Source: Pedomonas mirosovicensis
GTDB taxonomy: Bacteria; Pseudomonadota; Alphaproteobacteria; Sphingomonadales; Sphingomonadaceae
Reading direction: 5' to 3'
Assembly: GCF_022569295.1 (NCBI RefSeq)
Contig: NZ_JAKFIA010000001.1
Location: forward strand, 449,001-513,000
Length of the DNA: 64,000 nt
In this document: piece by piece, positions 1 to 9,426 of the stretch
Numbering within the stretch: position 1 is the first letter of the stretch
How the letters are laid out: each line of letters starts with the position of its first letter
The notes under the pieces: model-generated
Told to the model about the DNA's origin: nothing
The model's input: the letters and a program-made list of their open reading frames with translations, nothing else
Databases searched by the model: none
Made by a program: the position numbers and the translations under genes

Positions 1-31
1 GGCCGGTAAAATGCGGGGGAGGTAACGAGGC

Positions 32-484
32 GTGGCAGGTTTTCTGGGCGATGCCTACCTGTGGGTGAAGGCATTCCACCTCATCGCCGTGATTTTCTGG
101 GTGGCGGGCATGTTCATGATGCCCCGCTTCTTCGCCTATCACGCCGAGGAGAATGCCACGCACGGCGTCGGCTCGCCCGTTGACCTGACCTGGCGGGAGC
201 GCGAGCGCCGCCTGATGCGGATCATCATCAACCCGGCGATGATCGTTGCCTGGGTCCTGGGGTTGATGCTGGCGTTCAATATCGGTTGGATGGGCGGCTG
301 GCTGCACGCCAAGGTTGCGATTGTGCTGCTGCTTTCCGCCTATCACGGCTTCCTGTCCCGCTGGCGGAAAGAATTCGCGGCCGGGAACAACCCGCGCACG
401 ACCAAGTTCTACCGGGTGGTCAATGAACTGCCTACCCTGGCAGTTGTTGTCATCGTTATTCTGGTTATCGTAAAGCCGTTCTAA
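32..484 (+). CDS. hemJ: HemJ-type protoporphyrinogen IX oxidase
   Basis: Integral membrane heme-biosynthesis enzyme of the HemJ family, which oxidises protoporphyrinogen IX to protoporphyrin IX. The 150-residue product has about four hydrophobic segments and the family-like stretch AFHLIAVIFWVAGMF near residue 15, whose His is a likely heme or active-site ligand. A second His/Lys region (LHAKVAIVLLL) lies near residue 91. The start is GTG with a good upstream GGGGAGG. It lies just upstream of rho, a usual alphaproteobacterial order in which hemE often precedes it outside the window. Family assignment is firm; catalytic residues are inferred. Confidence 0.88.
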   Translation: MAGFLGDAYLWVKAFHLIAVIFWVAGMFMMPRFFAYHAEENATHGVGSPVDLTWRERERRLMRIIINPAMIVAWVLGLMLAFNIGWMGGWLHAKVAIVLLLSAYHGFLSRWRKEFAAGNNPRTTKFYRVVNELPTLAVVVIVILVIVKPF

Positions 485-508
485 TTAGGGTTCGGTATTA
501 AGCGACGC

Positions 509-537
509 TTGACTTCCACAACAGTGCTGCTTACCTG
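509..537 (+). promoter_or_regulatory. Candidate sigma70-type promoter for rho
   Basis: TTGACT at 509-514 and TACCTG at 532-537 are separated by 17 bases, about 100 bases upstream of the rho start. The -35 is close to consensus and the -10 is weaker. This is a visual match only. Confidence 0.35.
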
Positions 538-635
538 CTCATGAGCCATGTGCCGGTCTGGCACGGCCCTTCTCCTACCCTTCCCGCGTGCATCATCGTT
601 AAGCAAACCGCGGACTCCTACCATTAGGCACAGCT

Positions 636-1892
636 ATGCATTTGCAAGACCTCAAGCGGAAAACGCCGGCTGAACTCGTGGCCATGGCCGAAGAGCTGGG
701 TGTCGAGAACGCCTCTACCCTGCGGAAGCAGGACCTGATGTTCTCCATCCTGAAGCAGATGGCCGAAACCGACGTCCAGATCATGGGCGGCGGCGTCATC
801 GAGGTTCTGCCGGACGGCTTCGGTTTTCTGCGGTCGCCCGAGGCCAACTATCTGGCCGGTCCCGACGATATTTATGTCTCTCCCTCCCAAGTGCGCCGCT
901 TCGGTCTGCGGACCGGCGACACGGTTGAAGGTGAGATCCGCGCTCCCAAGGATGGTGAGCGCTACTTCGCCCTGGTCAAGGTTTCGACCATCAACTTCGA
1001 CGAGCCGGACGTTGTTCGTCATCGCGTCAACTTCGACAACCTGACGCCGCTCTATCCGAACGAGAAGTTCACCCTCGATCTTTATGATCCGACCCGCAAG
1101 GACATGTCCTCGCGCGTCATCGACATCATCTCGCCGCAGGGCAAGGGCCAGCGCGCCCTGATCGTGGCGCCGCCGCGCACCGGTAAGACCGTGCTGCTGC
1201 AGAACATGGCCCACGCCATCACCGCCAACCACCCGGAAGTCTACCTCATCGTTCTCCTGATCGATGAGCGCCCGGAAGAAGTGACCGACATGCAGCGCTC
1301 GGTGCGCGGCGAGGTCATCTCCTCCACCTTCGACGAACCGGCCGCGCGGCACGTGCAGGTGGCAGAAATGGTCATCGAGAAGGCCAAGCGCCTCGTTGAG
1401 CACAAGCGCGACGTGGTGATCCTGCTCGACTCGATCACCCGCCTGGCACGCGCCTACAACACCGTGGTGCCCTCCTCTGGCAAGGTGCTGACCGGCGGCG
1501 TGGACGCCAACGCCCTCCAGCGGCCGAAGCGCTTCTTCGGCGCGGCCCGCAACATCGAGGAAGGCGGCTCGCTGTCGATCATCGCCACCGCGCTCATCGA
1601 TACCGGCAGCCGCATGGACGAAGTGATCTTCGAAGAGTTCAAGGGCACCGGCAACTCGGAAATCATTCTCGACCGCAAGGTGGCCGACAAGCGCATCTTC
1701 CCGGCCATCGACGTGGGCAAGTCCGGCACCCGCAAGGAAGAAATGCTGGTGGACAAGGGCACGCTGTCCAAGATGTGGGTGCTGCGCCGCATCCTCATGC
1801 AGATGGGCACGGTGGATGCCATGGAATTCCTCCTCGACAAGATGAAGGATTCCAAATCCAACGAGGATTTCTTCGCCGCGATGAACCAGTAA
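636..1892 (+). CDS. rho: Transcription termination factor Rho
   Basis: Hexameric RNA-dependent ATPase that ends transcription of C-rich, untranslated RNA. The 418-residue product is full length: an N-terminal helical domain ([20 protein letters not shown]), a cold-shock-like RNA-binding domain ([14 protein letters not shown] near residue 66), then the ATPase core with Walker A APPRTGKT near residue 178 and Walker [18 protein letters not shown] near residue 262. There is no long N-terminal insertion. The 151-base leader carries a possible promoter. A strong intrinsic terminator follows the gene. Confidence 0.98.
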   Translation: MHLQDLKRKTPAELVAMAEELGVENASTLRKQDLMFSILKQMAETDVQIMGGGVIEVLPDGFGFLRSPEANYLAGPDDIYVSPSQVRRFGLRTGDTVEGEIRAPKDGERYFALVKVSTINFDEPDVVRHRVNFDNLTPLYPNEKFTLDLYDPTRKDMSSRVIDIISPQGKGQRALIVAPPRTGKTVLLQNMAHAITANHPEVYLIVLLIDERPEEVTDMQRSVRGEVISSTFDEPAARHVQVAEMVIEKAKRLVEHKRDVVILLDSITRLARAYNTVVPSSGKVLTGGVDANALQRPKRFFGAARNIEEGGSLSIIATALIDTGSRMDEVIFEEFKGTGNSEIILDRKVADKRIFPAIDVGKSGTRKEEMLVDKGTLSKMWVLRRILMQMGTVDAMEFLLDKMKDSKSNEDFFAAMNQ

Positions 1893-1893
1893 G

Positions 1894-1931
1894 GCCAAAC
1901 GGCGTCCTCCCACAGGACGCCGTTGGCTTTT
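1894..1931 (+). terminator. Rho-independent terminator after rho
   Basis: AACGGCGTCCT pairs with AGGACGCCGTT across a CCCAC loop, extended by GCC/GGC at the base and followed by TTTT. It begins two bases after the rho stop codon. Confidence 0.85.
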
Positions 1932-1964
1932 GATGGCGAGTTTGGCTGAGCAGAGGACGTTATC

Positions 1965-2606
1965 GTGGAGTCACTTTTACAAGGCGTGGTCGATACGGCT
2001 GCGCTGGCCGCCTTCCTCCAGGTGGTGCTGATCGACATTACCCTGGCCGGCGACAATGCCATTGTGGTGGGCTCCTTGGCAGCGGGCCTGCCCAAGGCTG
2101 ACCAGCGGCGGGTCATCTTCATCGGCATTCTTGCCGCGCTGATCCTGCGGATCATCTTCGCGTTGGTCGCCTCCCAGCTGCTCGAGATCATTGGCCTGCT
2201 GCTTGCCGGCGGCATTCTGCTTCTCTGGGTCGCATGGAAAATGTACCGCGAGTTGCATCCCGCCAAGCCTCAGAGCGACGAGAATGGCGACGGCATTCCC
2301 GAGGACGGCAACGTCAAGCCGGTCAAGTCCTTCGCCCAGGCTGCCTGGGCCGTGGCGCTGGCCGACGTTTCCATGAGCCTCGACAACGTGCTGGCCGTGG
2401 CCGGCGCGTCGCACGAGCACCCGTGGATCATGGTCTTCGGCCTGGTTCTCTCGGTTGCCCTCATGGGCGTGGCCGCAGGCTTCATCGCCCGCGTCATCGA
2501 CCGCTTCCGGTGGATCGCCTACGTGGGCCTTGTCGTAATCATTTACGTGGCCCTCAAGATGATCTGGGAGGGCTGGCACCAGGTTGCGCCCTTCATTGGC
2601 GCGTAA
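1965..2606 (+). CDS. TerC family integral membrane protein
   Basis: The 213-residue protein has about seven membrane segments and the TerC signature DITLAGDNAIVVG near residue 23, with the matching second acidic motif DVSMSLDNVLAVAG near residue 127. These paired Asp/Asn motifs are typical of TerC/YjbE proteins, several of which are linked to metal (Mn2+) export. The substrate cannot be told from sequence. A charged linker rich in Asp/Glu separates the two halves near residue 105. The start is GTG, preceded by AGAGGA. It is flanked by terminators and so probably monocistronic. Confidence 0.85.
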   Translation: MESLLQGVVDTAALAAFLQVVLIDITLAGDNAIVVGSLAAGLPKADQRRVIFIGILAALILRIIFALVASQLLEIIGLLLAGGILLLWVAWKMYRELHPAKPQSDENGDGIPEDGNVKPVKSFAQAAWAVALADVSMSLDNVLAVAGASHEHPWIMVFGLVLSVALMGVAAGFIARVIDRFRWIAYVGLVVIIYVALKMIWEGWHQVAPFIGA

Positions 2607-2633
2607 CGGCCGCCAGATCATCGCCGAACAGCG

Positions 2634-2674
2634 AAACGGGCGTTGGGAGAGATCCCGACGCCCGTTTTGTTTTT
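2634..2674 (+). terminator. Rho-independent terminator after the TerC gene
   Basis: AAACGGGCGT pairs with ACGCCCGTTT; an inner GGGA/TCCC extends the stem. The run TTTTGTTTTT follows. It also lies before the convergent quinone reductase gene. Confidence 0.85.
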
Positions 2675-2742
2675 GGGGTTTGAAGGGATTTGTGCAGGAA
2701 CTGCGGACCCCTCCTGCATAAAAAAGACCAACCGGCGAAGCC

Positions 2743-3714
2743 CTATGGCTCGATGATCGTGCAGCCGGTGGTCTTGCGCGCGGCGAGCGCCCGGTGGGCT
2801 TCAGCGACGTTATCGAGCGCGAAGGTCTGCTCGATCTCCACCTTGAGGTCGCCCTTCAGGATCTTGTCGAACACCTGGGCGCAGTAGCGCTCCCGATCTT
2901 CGGGGGTGGCGTAGTAGTGCACCAGCGTCGGCCGGGTGACGTAGAGCGAGCCCTTGGTGGCGAGGATGCCGAGATCAACGCCCGTCACCGGACCGGAGGC
3001 GTTGCCGAAGGAGACCATCAGCCCGCGCGGCTGGAGGCAGTCGAGGGATGCGGCGAAGGTGTCCTTGCCGACCGAGTCATAGACCACAGGCACGCCCTTG
3101 CCGTTGGTGATCTCCTTCACGCGGGTGGGAACATCTTCCTCGCGGTAGAGGATCACGTGGTCGCAGCCGTGGGCGCGGGCGAGGTCCGCCTTCTCCTTGC
3201 TGCCCGCCGTGCCGATGACGGCTGCGCCGATGGACTTGAGCCACTGCACCGCCAATAGCCCCACGCCGCCCGCAGCGGCATGCCACAGCACCGTTTCGCC
3301 CTTCTTGACGGTGTGGGTGCGGCAGACGAGATATTCAACTGTACAGGCCTTCAGCAGGCTTGCGGCGGCAATGCGGTCGTCCAGTCCCTCGGGCAGCTTG
3401 ACGGCCCTGTCGGCCGGAAGGGTGCGATACTCTGCATAGGCGCCGACCGGCCCCCAGGCATAGGCGATGCGGTCTCCCTTGCTCAGACGCGTCACCCCCT
3501 CGCCCACGGCCTCGACGACGCCTGCGCCTTCCTGCCCCGGCGTGAAGGGCAGCGGCAGGGCATAGAGCCCGCTGCGGTGGTAGGTATCGATGAAATTCAG
3601 CCCGATGGCGGTGTGGCGCACCAGCACCTCGCCGGGACCGGGCGTTGGCGTTGGCAGATCCACCAGTTTCAGGACTTCCGGGCCGCCTGTCTCGTTAACC
3701 TGAATGGCTTTCAT
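2743..3714 (-). CDS. Quinone oxidoreductase (zinc-independent MDR family)
   Basis: NADPH-dependent quinone or enone reductase of the QOR branch of the medium-chain dehydrogenase superfamily, probably cytosolic. From ATG at 3714 the protein has 323 residues, starting MKAIQVNETGGPEVL. The family signature GQEGAGVVEAVGEGV lies near residue 60, and the Rossmann motif AAAGGVGLLAVQ near residue 147. No structural-zinc Cys cluster is visible. An upstream in-frame start at 3741 would add nine residues, but ATG at 3714 overlaps the stop of the preceding GDPD gene as ATGA, indicating translational coupling. Confidence 0.9.
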   Translation of the reverse strand: MKAIQVNETGGPEVLKLVDLPTPTPGPGEVLVRHTAIGLNFIDTYHRSGLYALPLPFTPGQEGAGVVEAVGEGVTRLSKGDRIAYAWGPVGAYAEYRTLPADRAVKLPEGLDDRIAAASLLKACTVEYLVCRTHTVKKGETVLWHAAAGGVGLLAVQWLKSIGAAVIGTAGSKEKADLARAHGCDHVILYREEDVPTRVKEITNGKGVPVVYDSVGKDTFAASLDCLQPRGLMVSFGNASGPVTGVDLGILATKGSLYVTRPTLVHYYATPEDRERYCAQVFDKILKGDLKVEIEQTFALDNVAEAHRALAARKTTGCTIIEP

Positions 3715-4628
3715 GATTTGTCCTTCGTGTCCGCGATGCAAGTGTCCAGGGCCGCGTCCAGCGCCTGCTGCGCCATGGCCGGCCTGTCAGTGGCAACGAT
3801 CGTGACGCCCTGACGGACGAGATCGGCGTATTCGGAAGGGTTGCCGTCCGCCAGATAGGCTTCATCAAGGCGCGTTTCCTCCGGTCCCAAGGTGCCGAAG
3901 ATGGCCTCCACGCCCTCCCGGCGCAGCGCCGCCCAGAGGGCGGGATTGGGCGTGCGGGTGCCGGTGAAGGCGATCAGCCGGGTCAGGTCGAACCCTTTCT
4001 GCTGCAGGGTGGTAAGGTCCCCCGCTGACCAGATGGGAGCCGAAATCATCACCTGCGGTTCCAACCGGTGAACCTTGAGGGCATCCTTCAGGCTATAGGT
4101 GATGATGACCACCTGCCCCGTCATGCCTTCGGATTGGACGGCGGCGATCACGTCCTCGAAGCGCGTCTTTCGTTTGACGTCCAGCTGAAGCCAGGCGCCA
4201 GCTTTCTTCGCCCAACGGAGCGCCTCGACAAGGCTGGGCACCGTTTCCGGCACCGGCTTGCCCTGCGCGTCCTTCAGGGAAACGGATTTCAGGCGCTCAA
4301 ATGCGATTTCGCTCACCGGCCCGGCGCCGGTGGTCGTCCGGTCGAGCGTGTCGTCATGAAGAAGGACAAGCTTGCCCTCGCGGGTCGCCGCCACATCCAC
4401 CTCCAGAAGGCGGATGCCTGCTTGCCAAGCTGCCTGAAGGCCTGAGAGGCTGTTCTCGGGCGCTTCAGGGGCCAAACGCCCCCGGTGGGCCGATGCCAGG
4501 CCGATGTGGCTTTCACGCAGGCAATCGAGCTGCGTGGTTAGATCATCGGCCTGGGCTTGCGGCCCGGCCAGCGGCAGCAAGGCTGCCGCCAGCGCGAGGG
4601 CGTCGGATTTCACCCGGTTTCGTGCCAC
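3711..4628 (-). CDS. Glycerophosphodiester phosphodiesterase family protein (secreted)
   Basis: Hydrolyses glycerophosphodiesters to glycerol 3-phosphate and an alcohol. The 305-residue protein begins at GTG and has a signal-peptide-like start (ALALAAALLPLAGPQAQA), suggesting export. GDPD motifs are visible: AHRG near residue 48, ENSLSG with metal-ligand Glu, LLEVDV, and HDDTLDRTT near residue 91. The gene lies four bases after the stop of the dienelactone hydrolase gene and shares an ATGA overlap with the quinone reductase gene, so the three form one reverse-strand operon. The start codon is the least certain part. Confidence 0.88.
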   Translation of the reverse strand: MARNRVKSDALALAAALLPLAGPQAQADDLTTQLDCLRESHIGLASAHRGRLAPEAPENSLSGLQAAWQAGIRLLEVDVAATREGKLVLLHDDTLDRTTTGAGPVSEIAFERLKSVSLKDAQGKPVPETVPSLVEALRWAKKAGAWLQLDVKRKTRFEDVIAAVQSEGMTGQVVIITYSLKDALKVHRLEPQVMISAPIWSAGDLTTLQQKGFDLTRLIAFTGTRTPNPALWAALRREGVEAIFGTLGPEETRLDEAYLADGNPSEYADLVRQGVTIVATDRPAMAQQALDAALDTCIADTKDKS

Positions 4629-4632
4629 GCTG

Positions 4633-5334
4633 TTAGCGGAGATGCTCGGCGAAGAATTCAGTGGTGCGGCCGTGCGCCAGGTCGGTGGCTTGCCTGTCGA
4701 AGTTTTGGCCGTTGATGCGGGTGAAGGCGTGGTCCACGCCCGGATAGTCGTAGATCGTCACCTGCGGGTGATCGTCGAGCGCGGCATGGATCTGCGCTTG
4801 CGCGTCCTTGCTGACGAACCGGTCTTCCTGGGCAATATGCATCAGCAGCGGCCTGGTGATGTTGGCGGCTTCATCGAGCATCTTCTCGATGGTGACGCCA
4901 TAGTAGGCGGCATTGGCATCCGCGTTGGTGCGGGTGGCGCACATGTAGGCCAGCCGCCCGCCGAGGCAGAAGCCGACGGTGCCCACCTTGCCGGTGCAGC
5001 CATGAACCTCGCGCAGGGAATCAATGGCGGTCTTCAGGTCCTCTATCCCCTTGTCCAGATCCAAGCCGTTCATCAGCGACATGGCCTTGGCCCATTCCGC
5101 CTCGGTCTTGTCGGTGATCTGCACGCCTGGCTCCTGCCGCCAGAAGAGATCGGGCGCGAGCGCGAAATAGCCCTTCTCGGCCCAGGCGTCGCACTTGGCG
5201 CGCACGTCGTGGTTCACGCCGAAGATTTCCTGGATGACCACGATGCCGGGGCCGGTGCCGCTGGCCGGTTCCGCCAGATAGGCGCTGAAGCTGCCGGAGC
5301 CGTCGCTTGCGGTAAGGCTGATCTCGCGTCCCAT
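4633..5334 (-). CDS. Dienelactone hydrolase family protein
   Basis: Alpha/beta hydrolase of the DLH family (233 residues). The nucleophile is a Cys in GFCLGG near residue 121, as in true dienelactone hydrolases; the catalytic Asp and the His in GVDHAFTR near residue 203 complete the triad. An oxyanion-forming IVVIQEIFG motif lies near residue 31. Its substrate is unknown: no aromatic degradation genes are nearby. First gene of the DLH-GDPD-quinone reductase operon. Confidence 0.88.
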   Translation of the reverse strand: MGREISLTASDGSGSFSAYLAEPASGTGPGIVVIQEIFGVNHDVRAKCDAWAEKGYFALAPDLFWRQEPGVQITDKTEAEWAKAMSLMNGLDLDKGIEDLKTAIDSLREVHGCTGKVGTVGFCLGGRLAYMCATRTNADANAAYYGVTIEKMLDEAANITRPLLMHIAQEDRFVSKDAQAQIHAALDDHPQVTIYDYPGVDHAFTRINGQNFDRQATDLAHGRTTEFFAEHLR

Positions 5335-5397
5335 TGATCTCTCCTTATATCTTTGAAAAGTTTTCGAAAAAATCAGATACGCCAGAAACTTTGCCGG

Positions 5398-5850
5398 TCA
5401 ATGACCCAGCGCACCTTCAAGGCGCAGCAGCATGGTCTTGGTCTCGGTGCCTTCGCCGAAGCTGTAGAAATCCCGGCTTGGCGTTGCGCTCAACACCCGG
5501 TGGCATGGGATAAGAATAGGAATGGGATTCCGCGCGCAAGCTTGTCCGACCGCGCGGGCCGCAGTGCCAATCTCATTGGCGATTTGTCCGTATGTTTTGG
5601 TTTGGCCGTAAGGAATGGCCGACATGGCTTGCCAGATCTGCTGGCGGCGCGGCGTGCCATAGGGCGCAAGCGGCAGGGCGAAATTCTGAAGCTTACCGTC
5701 GAAATAGGCGTCCAGCTGCTCGCGCGCCTCCCGTAACAAGGGTGTTTCCTCCTGCTCGCTGCCCCACCCCCATTCAACGGCAACGATCTGTCCCTCGTCC
5801 TCGCACACGGTGATATCGCCAATGGGCGTGTGGAGAGAAATGGTGGGCAT
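5398..5850 (-). CDS. ogt: Methylated-DNA--[protein]-cysteine S-methyltransferase
   Basis: Suicidal repair protein removing alkyl groups from O6-alkylguanine. From ATG at 5850 it has 150 residues, with GTPRRQQIWQAMSAIPYGQT near residue 65 (helix-turn-helix DNA-binding part) and the active-site motif IPCHRV with acceptor Cys at about residue 116. An upstream in-frame extension to 6099 would run through the mnmE promoter and start, and lacks family similarity, so ATG 5850 with upstream GGAG is preferred. No AdaA-type domain is fused. It diverges from mnmE across 118 bases. Confidence 0.93.
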   Translation of the reverse strand: MPTISLHTPIGDITVCEDEGQIVAVEWGWGSEQEETPLLREAREQLDAYFDGKLQNFALPLAPYGTPRRQQIWQAMSAIPYGQTKTYGQIANEIGTAARAVGQACARNPIPILIPCHRVLSATPSRDFYSFGEGTETKTMLLRLEGALGH

Positions 5851-5968
5851 GAGGCATCTCCGGCGGATAAGAACGACTGTGCCCGGATTCTTAGCACGAA
5901 CAGGCGCTTGCGAGGGAAGAGTTGATAGGCGTATGCCGACCACTGAAGAGAACGAAGGTGGCTGAGCG

Positions 5969-7273
5969 ATGAGTGAGACGATCTTCGCCCTTTCCTCGGG
6001 GCGCGGCCCGGCGGGCGTTGCGGTAGTGCGCGTCTCGGGCTTGAGGGCGGGCGATGCGGTCACGCTCCTCACCGGCCAGCCAGTCCCTGCGCCTCGCATG
6101 GCGGCGCTGCGCCTGCTGCACGACCCGCACGATGGGGAAGTGATCGACCAGTCTCTCCTCCTCTGGTTTCCCGCGCCGAACAGCTTTACCGGCGAGGACG
6201 TGGCGGAGTTTCACGTGCACGGCGGCCCGGCGGTGGTCTCCGGCGTCCTCACCGCCCTTGGGCAGCAGCCGGGCCTGCGCCCGGCCGAACCGGGCGAGTT
6301 CACCCGCCGCGCCTTCCTTGCTGGCAAGATGGACCTGACCCAGGTGGAGGGCCTTGCCGACCTCATCAACGCCGAAACCGAAGCCCAGCGGCGCCAAGCC
6401 TTGCGCCAGATGCAGGGCGTGCTGGCCAATCTCTACGAAGGCTGGCGCGAGCAACTGGTGCGGGCCCTTGCCTATGTGGAAGCGGACATCGACTTCGCCG
6501 ACGAGGACGACGTACCCGAGCACGTCTCGGCGCAGGTGAAGGACGCTATCGAGCGGCTGAGCGCAGAGATTGCAAGCCACTTGGCGGACGGCAGCCGGGG
6601 CGAGCGGCTGCGCGATGGCCTCGGCGTTGCCATCATCGGCAAGCCGAACGCGGGAAAATCCAGCCTGCTCAACGCCTTGGCTAAGCGGGAGGTGGCGATC
6701 GTCTCCAACATCGCCGGCACCACGCGAGATGTAATCGAAGTACACCTGAACCTCGGTGGCTATCCGGTCACGCTGATTGATACGGCTGGCTTACGGGAGA
6801 CTGATGACCCGGTGGAAGCTGAGGGCGTTGCCCGCGCCCGCGCCCGTGCCCAGGCCGCTGACCTGCGCCTGCACCTCACCCCTTACGGGGAAGAGCCGGA
6901 GACAACGGAGGGCGAAAGCCTCTCCGTCATCACCAAGATTGATCTCGGCGGCGGGTCTCCCGGCCACCGCGACGGCCGCTTTTACATCTCCGTCGTTACC
7001 GGCGCGGGGCTTACCGAACTGGTCGCCCACCTCGCCGACTGGGCAAGCAAAGCCCTCGGCGGCGGCGAATCCGTGCTCCTCACCCGCGAACGGCACCGCC
7101 ATGCGCTCGAGGCCTGCCGCGCTCACCTGCACGCCGCCCTCACCCAGCCCGATCTTGTCCTGATGGCGGAAGACATGCGCCTTGCCGCCCGCGCCTTGGG
7201 CCGCATCACCGGTCGCGTGGACGTGGAAGACCTGCTCGACGTGATCTTCCGCGATTTCTGTATTGGGAAGTAG
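5969..7273 (+). CDS. mnmE: tRNA uridine-5-carboxymethylaminomethyl modification GTPase MnmE
   Basis: With MnmG it installs the (carboxymethyl)aminomethyl group on wobble U34 of several tRNAs. The 434 residues show the N-terminal formyl-THF-binding domain (FALSSGRGPAGVAVVRVSG), helical segments, and a G domain with GKPNAGKS near residue 222, DTAGLRETDDP near residue 270 and a TKID base-recognition motif. The C-terminal FCIGK, with its essential Cys, is intact. It lies upstream of mnmG, separated by a repeat element and two parS sites. Confidence 0.97.
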   Translation: MSETIFALSSGRGPAGVAVVRVSGLRAGDAVTLLTGQPVPAPRMAALRLLHDPHDGEVIDQSLLLWFPAPNSFTGEDVAEFHVHGGPAVVSGVLTALGQQPGLRPAEPGEFTRRAFLAGKMDLTQVEGLADLINAETEAQRRQALRQMQGVLANLYEGWREQLVRALAYVEADIDFADEDDVPEHVSAQVKDAIERLSAEIASHLADGSRGERLRDGLGVAIIGKPNAGKSSLLNALAKREVAIVSNIAGTTRDVIEVHLNLGGYPVTLIDTAGLRETDDPVEAEGVARARARAQAADLRLHLTPYGEEPETTEGESLSVITKIDLGGGSPGHRDGRFYISVVTGAGLTELVAHLADWASKALGGGESVLLTRERHRHALEACRAHLHAALTQPDLVLMAEDMRLAARALGRITGRVDVEDLLDVIFRDFCIGK

Positions 7274-7276
7274 CAA

Positions 7277-7422
7277 AAAGGGGGGTCTTGGATCCCCTTT
7301 AGATCCCCCTTCGCTTTGACGGGCCGTGCCTGTGACTTCGCTTGGGGGACTGACTGAACGGTTGATGCAGGGTGCGGCCCGATAAAAATTAGGGAGTGCA
7401 GAGGGTCCGAGACCCTCTGCAA
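7277..7422 (+). repeat. Paired-hairpin dispersed repeat, copy 1
   Basis: Left end: a GGGGGG/CCCC hairpin immediately after the mnmE stop. Right end: a perfect hairpin GCAGAGGGTC...GACCCTCTGC preceded by GGGAGT (7392-7422). Between them is a GC-rich interior containing GGGCCGTG and GTGCGGCCC. The same arrangement recurs at about 11.9, 20.4, 44.3 and 50.1 kb. It may act as the mnmE terminator. Confidence 0.7.
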
Positions 7423-7430
7423 AGAAAAAA

Positions 7431-7446
7431 TGTTCCACGTGGAACA
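7431..7446. promoter_or_regulatory. parS: parS site 1 (variant)
   Basis: Perfect 16-base palindrome TGTTCCACGTGGAACA, one symmetric change from the common ParB site TGTTTCACGTGAAACA. It lies between mnmE and mnmG, 2.6 kb from parA. Confidence 0.85.
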
Positions 7447-7479
7447 TCGTCCCATGACCCGCCCCACTCCATCACTGGA

Positions 7480-7495
7480 TGTTTCACGTGAAACA
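7480..7495. promoter_or_regulatory. parS: parS site 2 (consensus)
   Basis: Exact TGTTTCACGTGAAACA, the canonical ParB-binding palindrome, 33 bases after site 1 and upstream of mnmG. Confidence 0.93.
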
Positions 7496-7545
7496 CCGCT
7501 GTGCCGTTTGACTTCCGGCCGCCGAATCCATAGGGATGAGAGATC

Positions 7546-9426
7546 ATGCCAAGCTACGACGTTATCGTTATCGGCGGGGGTCACGCCGGCTGCGAAGCCG
7601 CAGCGGCTGCCGCGCGCCTGGGCGCGAAGACCGCACTCATCACGCACAAGATTGAAACTATCGGCGAGATGTCGTGCAATCCTGCCATTGGCGGGCTTGG
7701 CAAGGGCCATCTGGTCCGCGAGATCGACGCGCTCGATGGCGTGATGGGTCGGGTGGCGGACGCGGCGGGCATTCAGTTTCGCTTGCTCAACCGCCGCAAG
7801 GGTCCGGCCGTCCAAGGGCCGCGCGCGCAGGCAGACCGCAAGCTCTATCGCCGGGCGATGCAGGACATGCTGCTGAACTACCCTAACCTCACGGTTGTGG
7901 GCGCGGCTGCGGAAGACCTCACCTACGCAGAAACGGAGAGCGGCCCGGTCATCAGCGGCGTGGTGCTGGCGGACGGCACGCGGCTTTCCGCCGGCGCTGT
8001 CGTGCTGACCACGGGCACCTTCCTGCGCGGTGTTATTCACATTGGCGAGAAGCAGATTCCAGCGGGTCGCGTTGGGGAGCAGCCATCCATCGGCCTGTCG
8101 GATACGCTGGCCCGGTTCGGCTTTGCTCTTGGCCGGTTGAAGACCGGCACCCCTGCCCGGCTGGATGCTCGCTCGATCGACTGGGCCGGGCTGGAGCCGC
8201 AGCCGGGTGATGACCCGGCCGTGCCCTTCTCGTTCCTGACGAAGCAAATCACCACGCCGCAGGTGGCCTGTTACATCACCCGGACTACGGCGAAGACGCA
8301 CGAGATCATCCGCGCCAACATCCACCGCGCGCCCATGTATGCGGGGCGGATCGAGGGTGTGGGCCCGCGCTATTGCCCGTCCATTGAGGACAAGGTGATG
8401 CGCTTTGCGGACAAGGACAGCCACCAAATCTTCCTTGAGCCGGAGGGGCTGGACGACGTTACGATCTACCCGAACGGCATTTCCACCTCCCTGCCGGAAG
8501 AGGTGCAGGATGCTTTCCTGCGGACCATTCCGGGGCTGGAGCGGGTGAAGATCATCCGCCCCGGCTATGCCATCGAGTATGACTTCGTTGATCCACGCGA
8601 ATTGAAGCCCAGCCTTGAGACGCTGAAGGTGAAAGGTCTTTTCTTCGCCGGGCAGATCAACGGCACCACGGGCTACGAGGAAGCGGCGGCGCAAGGGTTG
8701 CTCGCCGGTCTTAACGCCGCCCGGATCGCGGGCGGCAGCGCGGAGCCATTCCTCATCGATCGCGCCGATGCCTACCTCGGCGTGATGGTCGATGATTTGA
8801 CGACGCAGGGAACGCGCGAGCCTTACCGCATGTTCACTTCCCGCGCCGAGTATCGCCTGCGTCTGCGGGCGGATAATGCGGACCAGCGGCTGACCCCGCT
8901 CGGGCTGGAACTGGGCTGCATCAGCGCCGAGCGCGCGGCGGCCTTCCGCCAGAAGATGGACGCGCTCGCCAAGGCGCGGGAGATGGTGGAAAACCGTTCC
9001 CTCTCCCCCAACCAGGCGGCGAAGCACGGCCTCAGCGTCAATCAGGACGGCATCGTCCGCACGGCGTTCGAGCTGATGCGCTACCCGAACATCGACTGGG
9101 CACGGCTCGTCTCGGTATGGCCAGAGCTGGGCGACGTGGACCCGGCGGTTGCCGAGCAGGTGGAGATCGACGCCAAGTACGCCACCTATATCGACCGCCA
9201 GGCCGAGGATATCGAAGCCTTCCGGCGCGATGAGGCCCTGCGGCTGCCGGAGAATCTGGACTATGCGGCGGTGATGGGCCTGTCCGCCGAGTTGCGGGAG
9301 AAGCTGGCTGTCGCCCGCCCGGCCACGCTCGGCGCAGCGGCACGGTTGCAGGGTGTGACGCCCGCGGCGCTCACCGCCCTCCTCGCCTATGTAAAGAAGC
9401 AAGCCAACCGGCGGTCAGCAGCATGA
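7546..9426 (+). CDS. mnmG: tRNA uridine-5-carboxymethylaminomethyl modification enzyme MnmG (GidA)
   Basis: FAD-dependent partner of MnmE in wobble uridine modification. The 626-residue protein is full length, with the FAD Rossmann motif [12 protein letters not shown] near residue 8 and the family signature [16 protein letters not shown] near residue 90. A second family motif, [20 protein letters not shown], lies near residue 368, followed by the C-terminal helical domain that contacts MnmE. The stop overlaps the rsmG start as ATGA, so translation of the two is probably coupled. Confidence 0.98.
   Translation: MPSYDVIVIGGGHAGCEAAAAAARLGAKTALITHKIETIGEMSCNPAIGGLGKGHLVREIDALDGVMGRVADAAGIQFRLLNRRKGPAVQGPRAQADRKLYRRAMQDMLLNYPNLTVVGAAAEDLTYAETESGPVISGVVLADGTRLSAGAVVLTTGTFLRGVIHIGEKQIPAGRVGEQPSIGLSDTLARFGFALGRLKTGTPARLDARSIDWAGLEPQPGDDPAVPFSFLTKQITTPQVACYITRTTAKTHEIIRANIHRAPMYAGRIEGVGPRYCPSIEDKVMRFADKDSHQIFLEPEGLDDVTIYPNGISTSLPEEVQDAFLRTIPGLERVKIIRPGYAIEYDFVDPRELKPSLETLKVKGLFFAGQINGTTGYEEAAAQGLLAGLNAARIAGGSAEPFLIDRADAYLGVMVDDLTTQGTREPYRMFTSRAEYRLRLRADNADQRLTPLGLELGCISAERAAAFRQKMDALAKAREMVENRSLSPNQAAKHGLSVNQDGIVRTAFELMRYPNIDWARLVSVWPELGDVDPAVAEQVEIDAKYATYIDRQAEDIEAFRRDEALRLPENLDYAAVMGLSAELREKLAVARPATLGAAARLQGVTPAALTALLAYVKKQANRRSAA

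Noticed and set aside
624-1913. Long reverse-strand open frame opposite rho
   Set aside because: Antisense shadow of a highly conserved GC-rich gene; no ribosome-binding site or family features.
7123-9402. 759-codon reverse-strand frame opposite mnmG
   Set aside because: Shadow frame; composition is that of the complement of MnmG codons, and it crosses parS sites and repeat copy 1.
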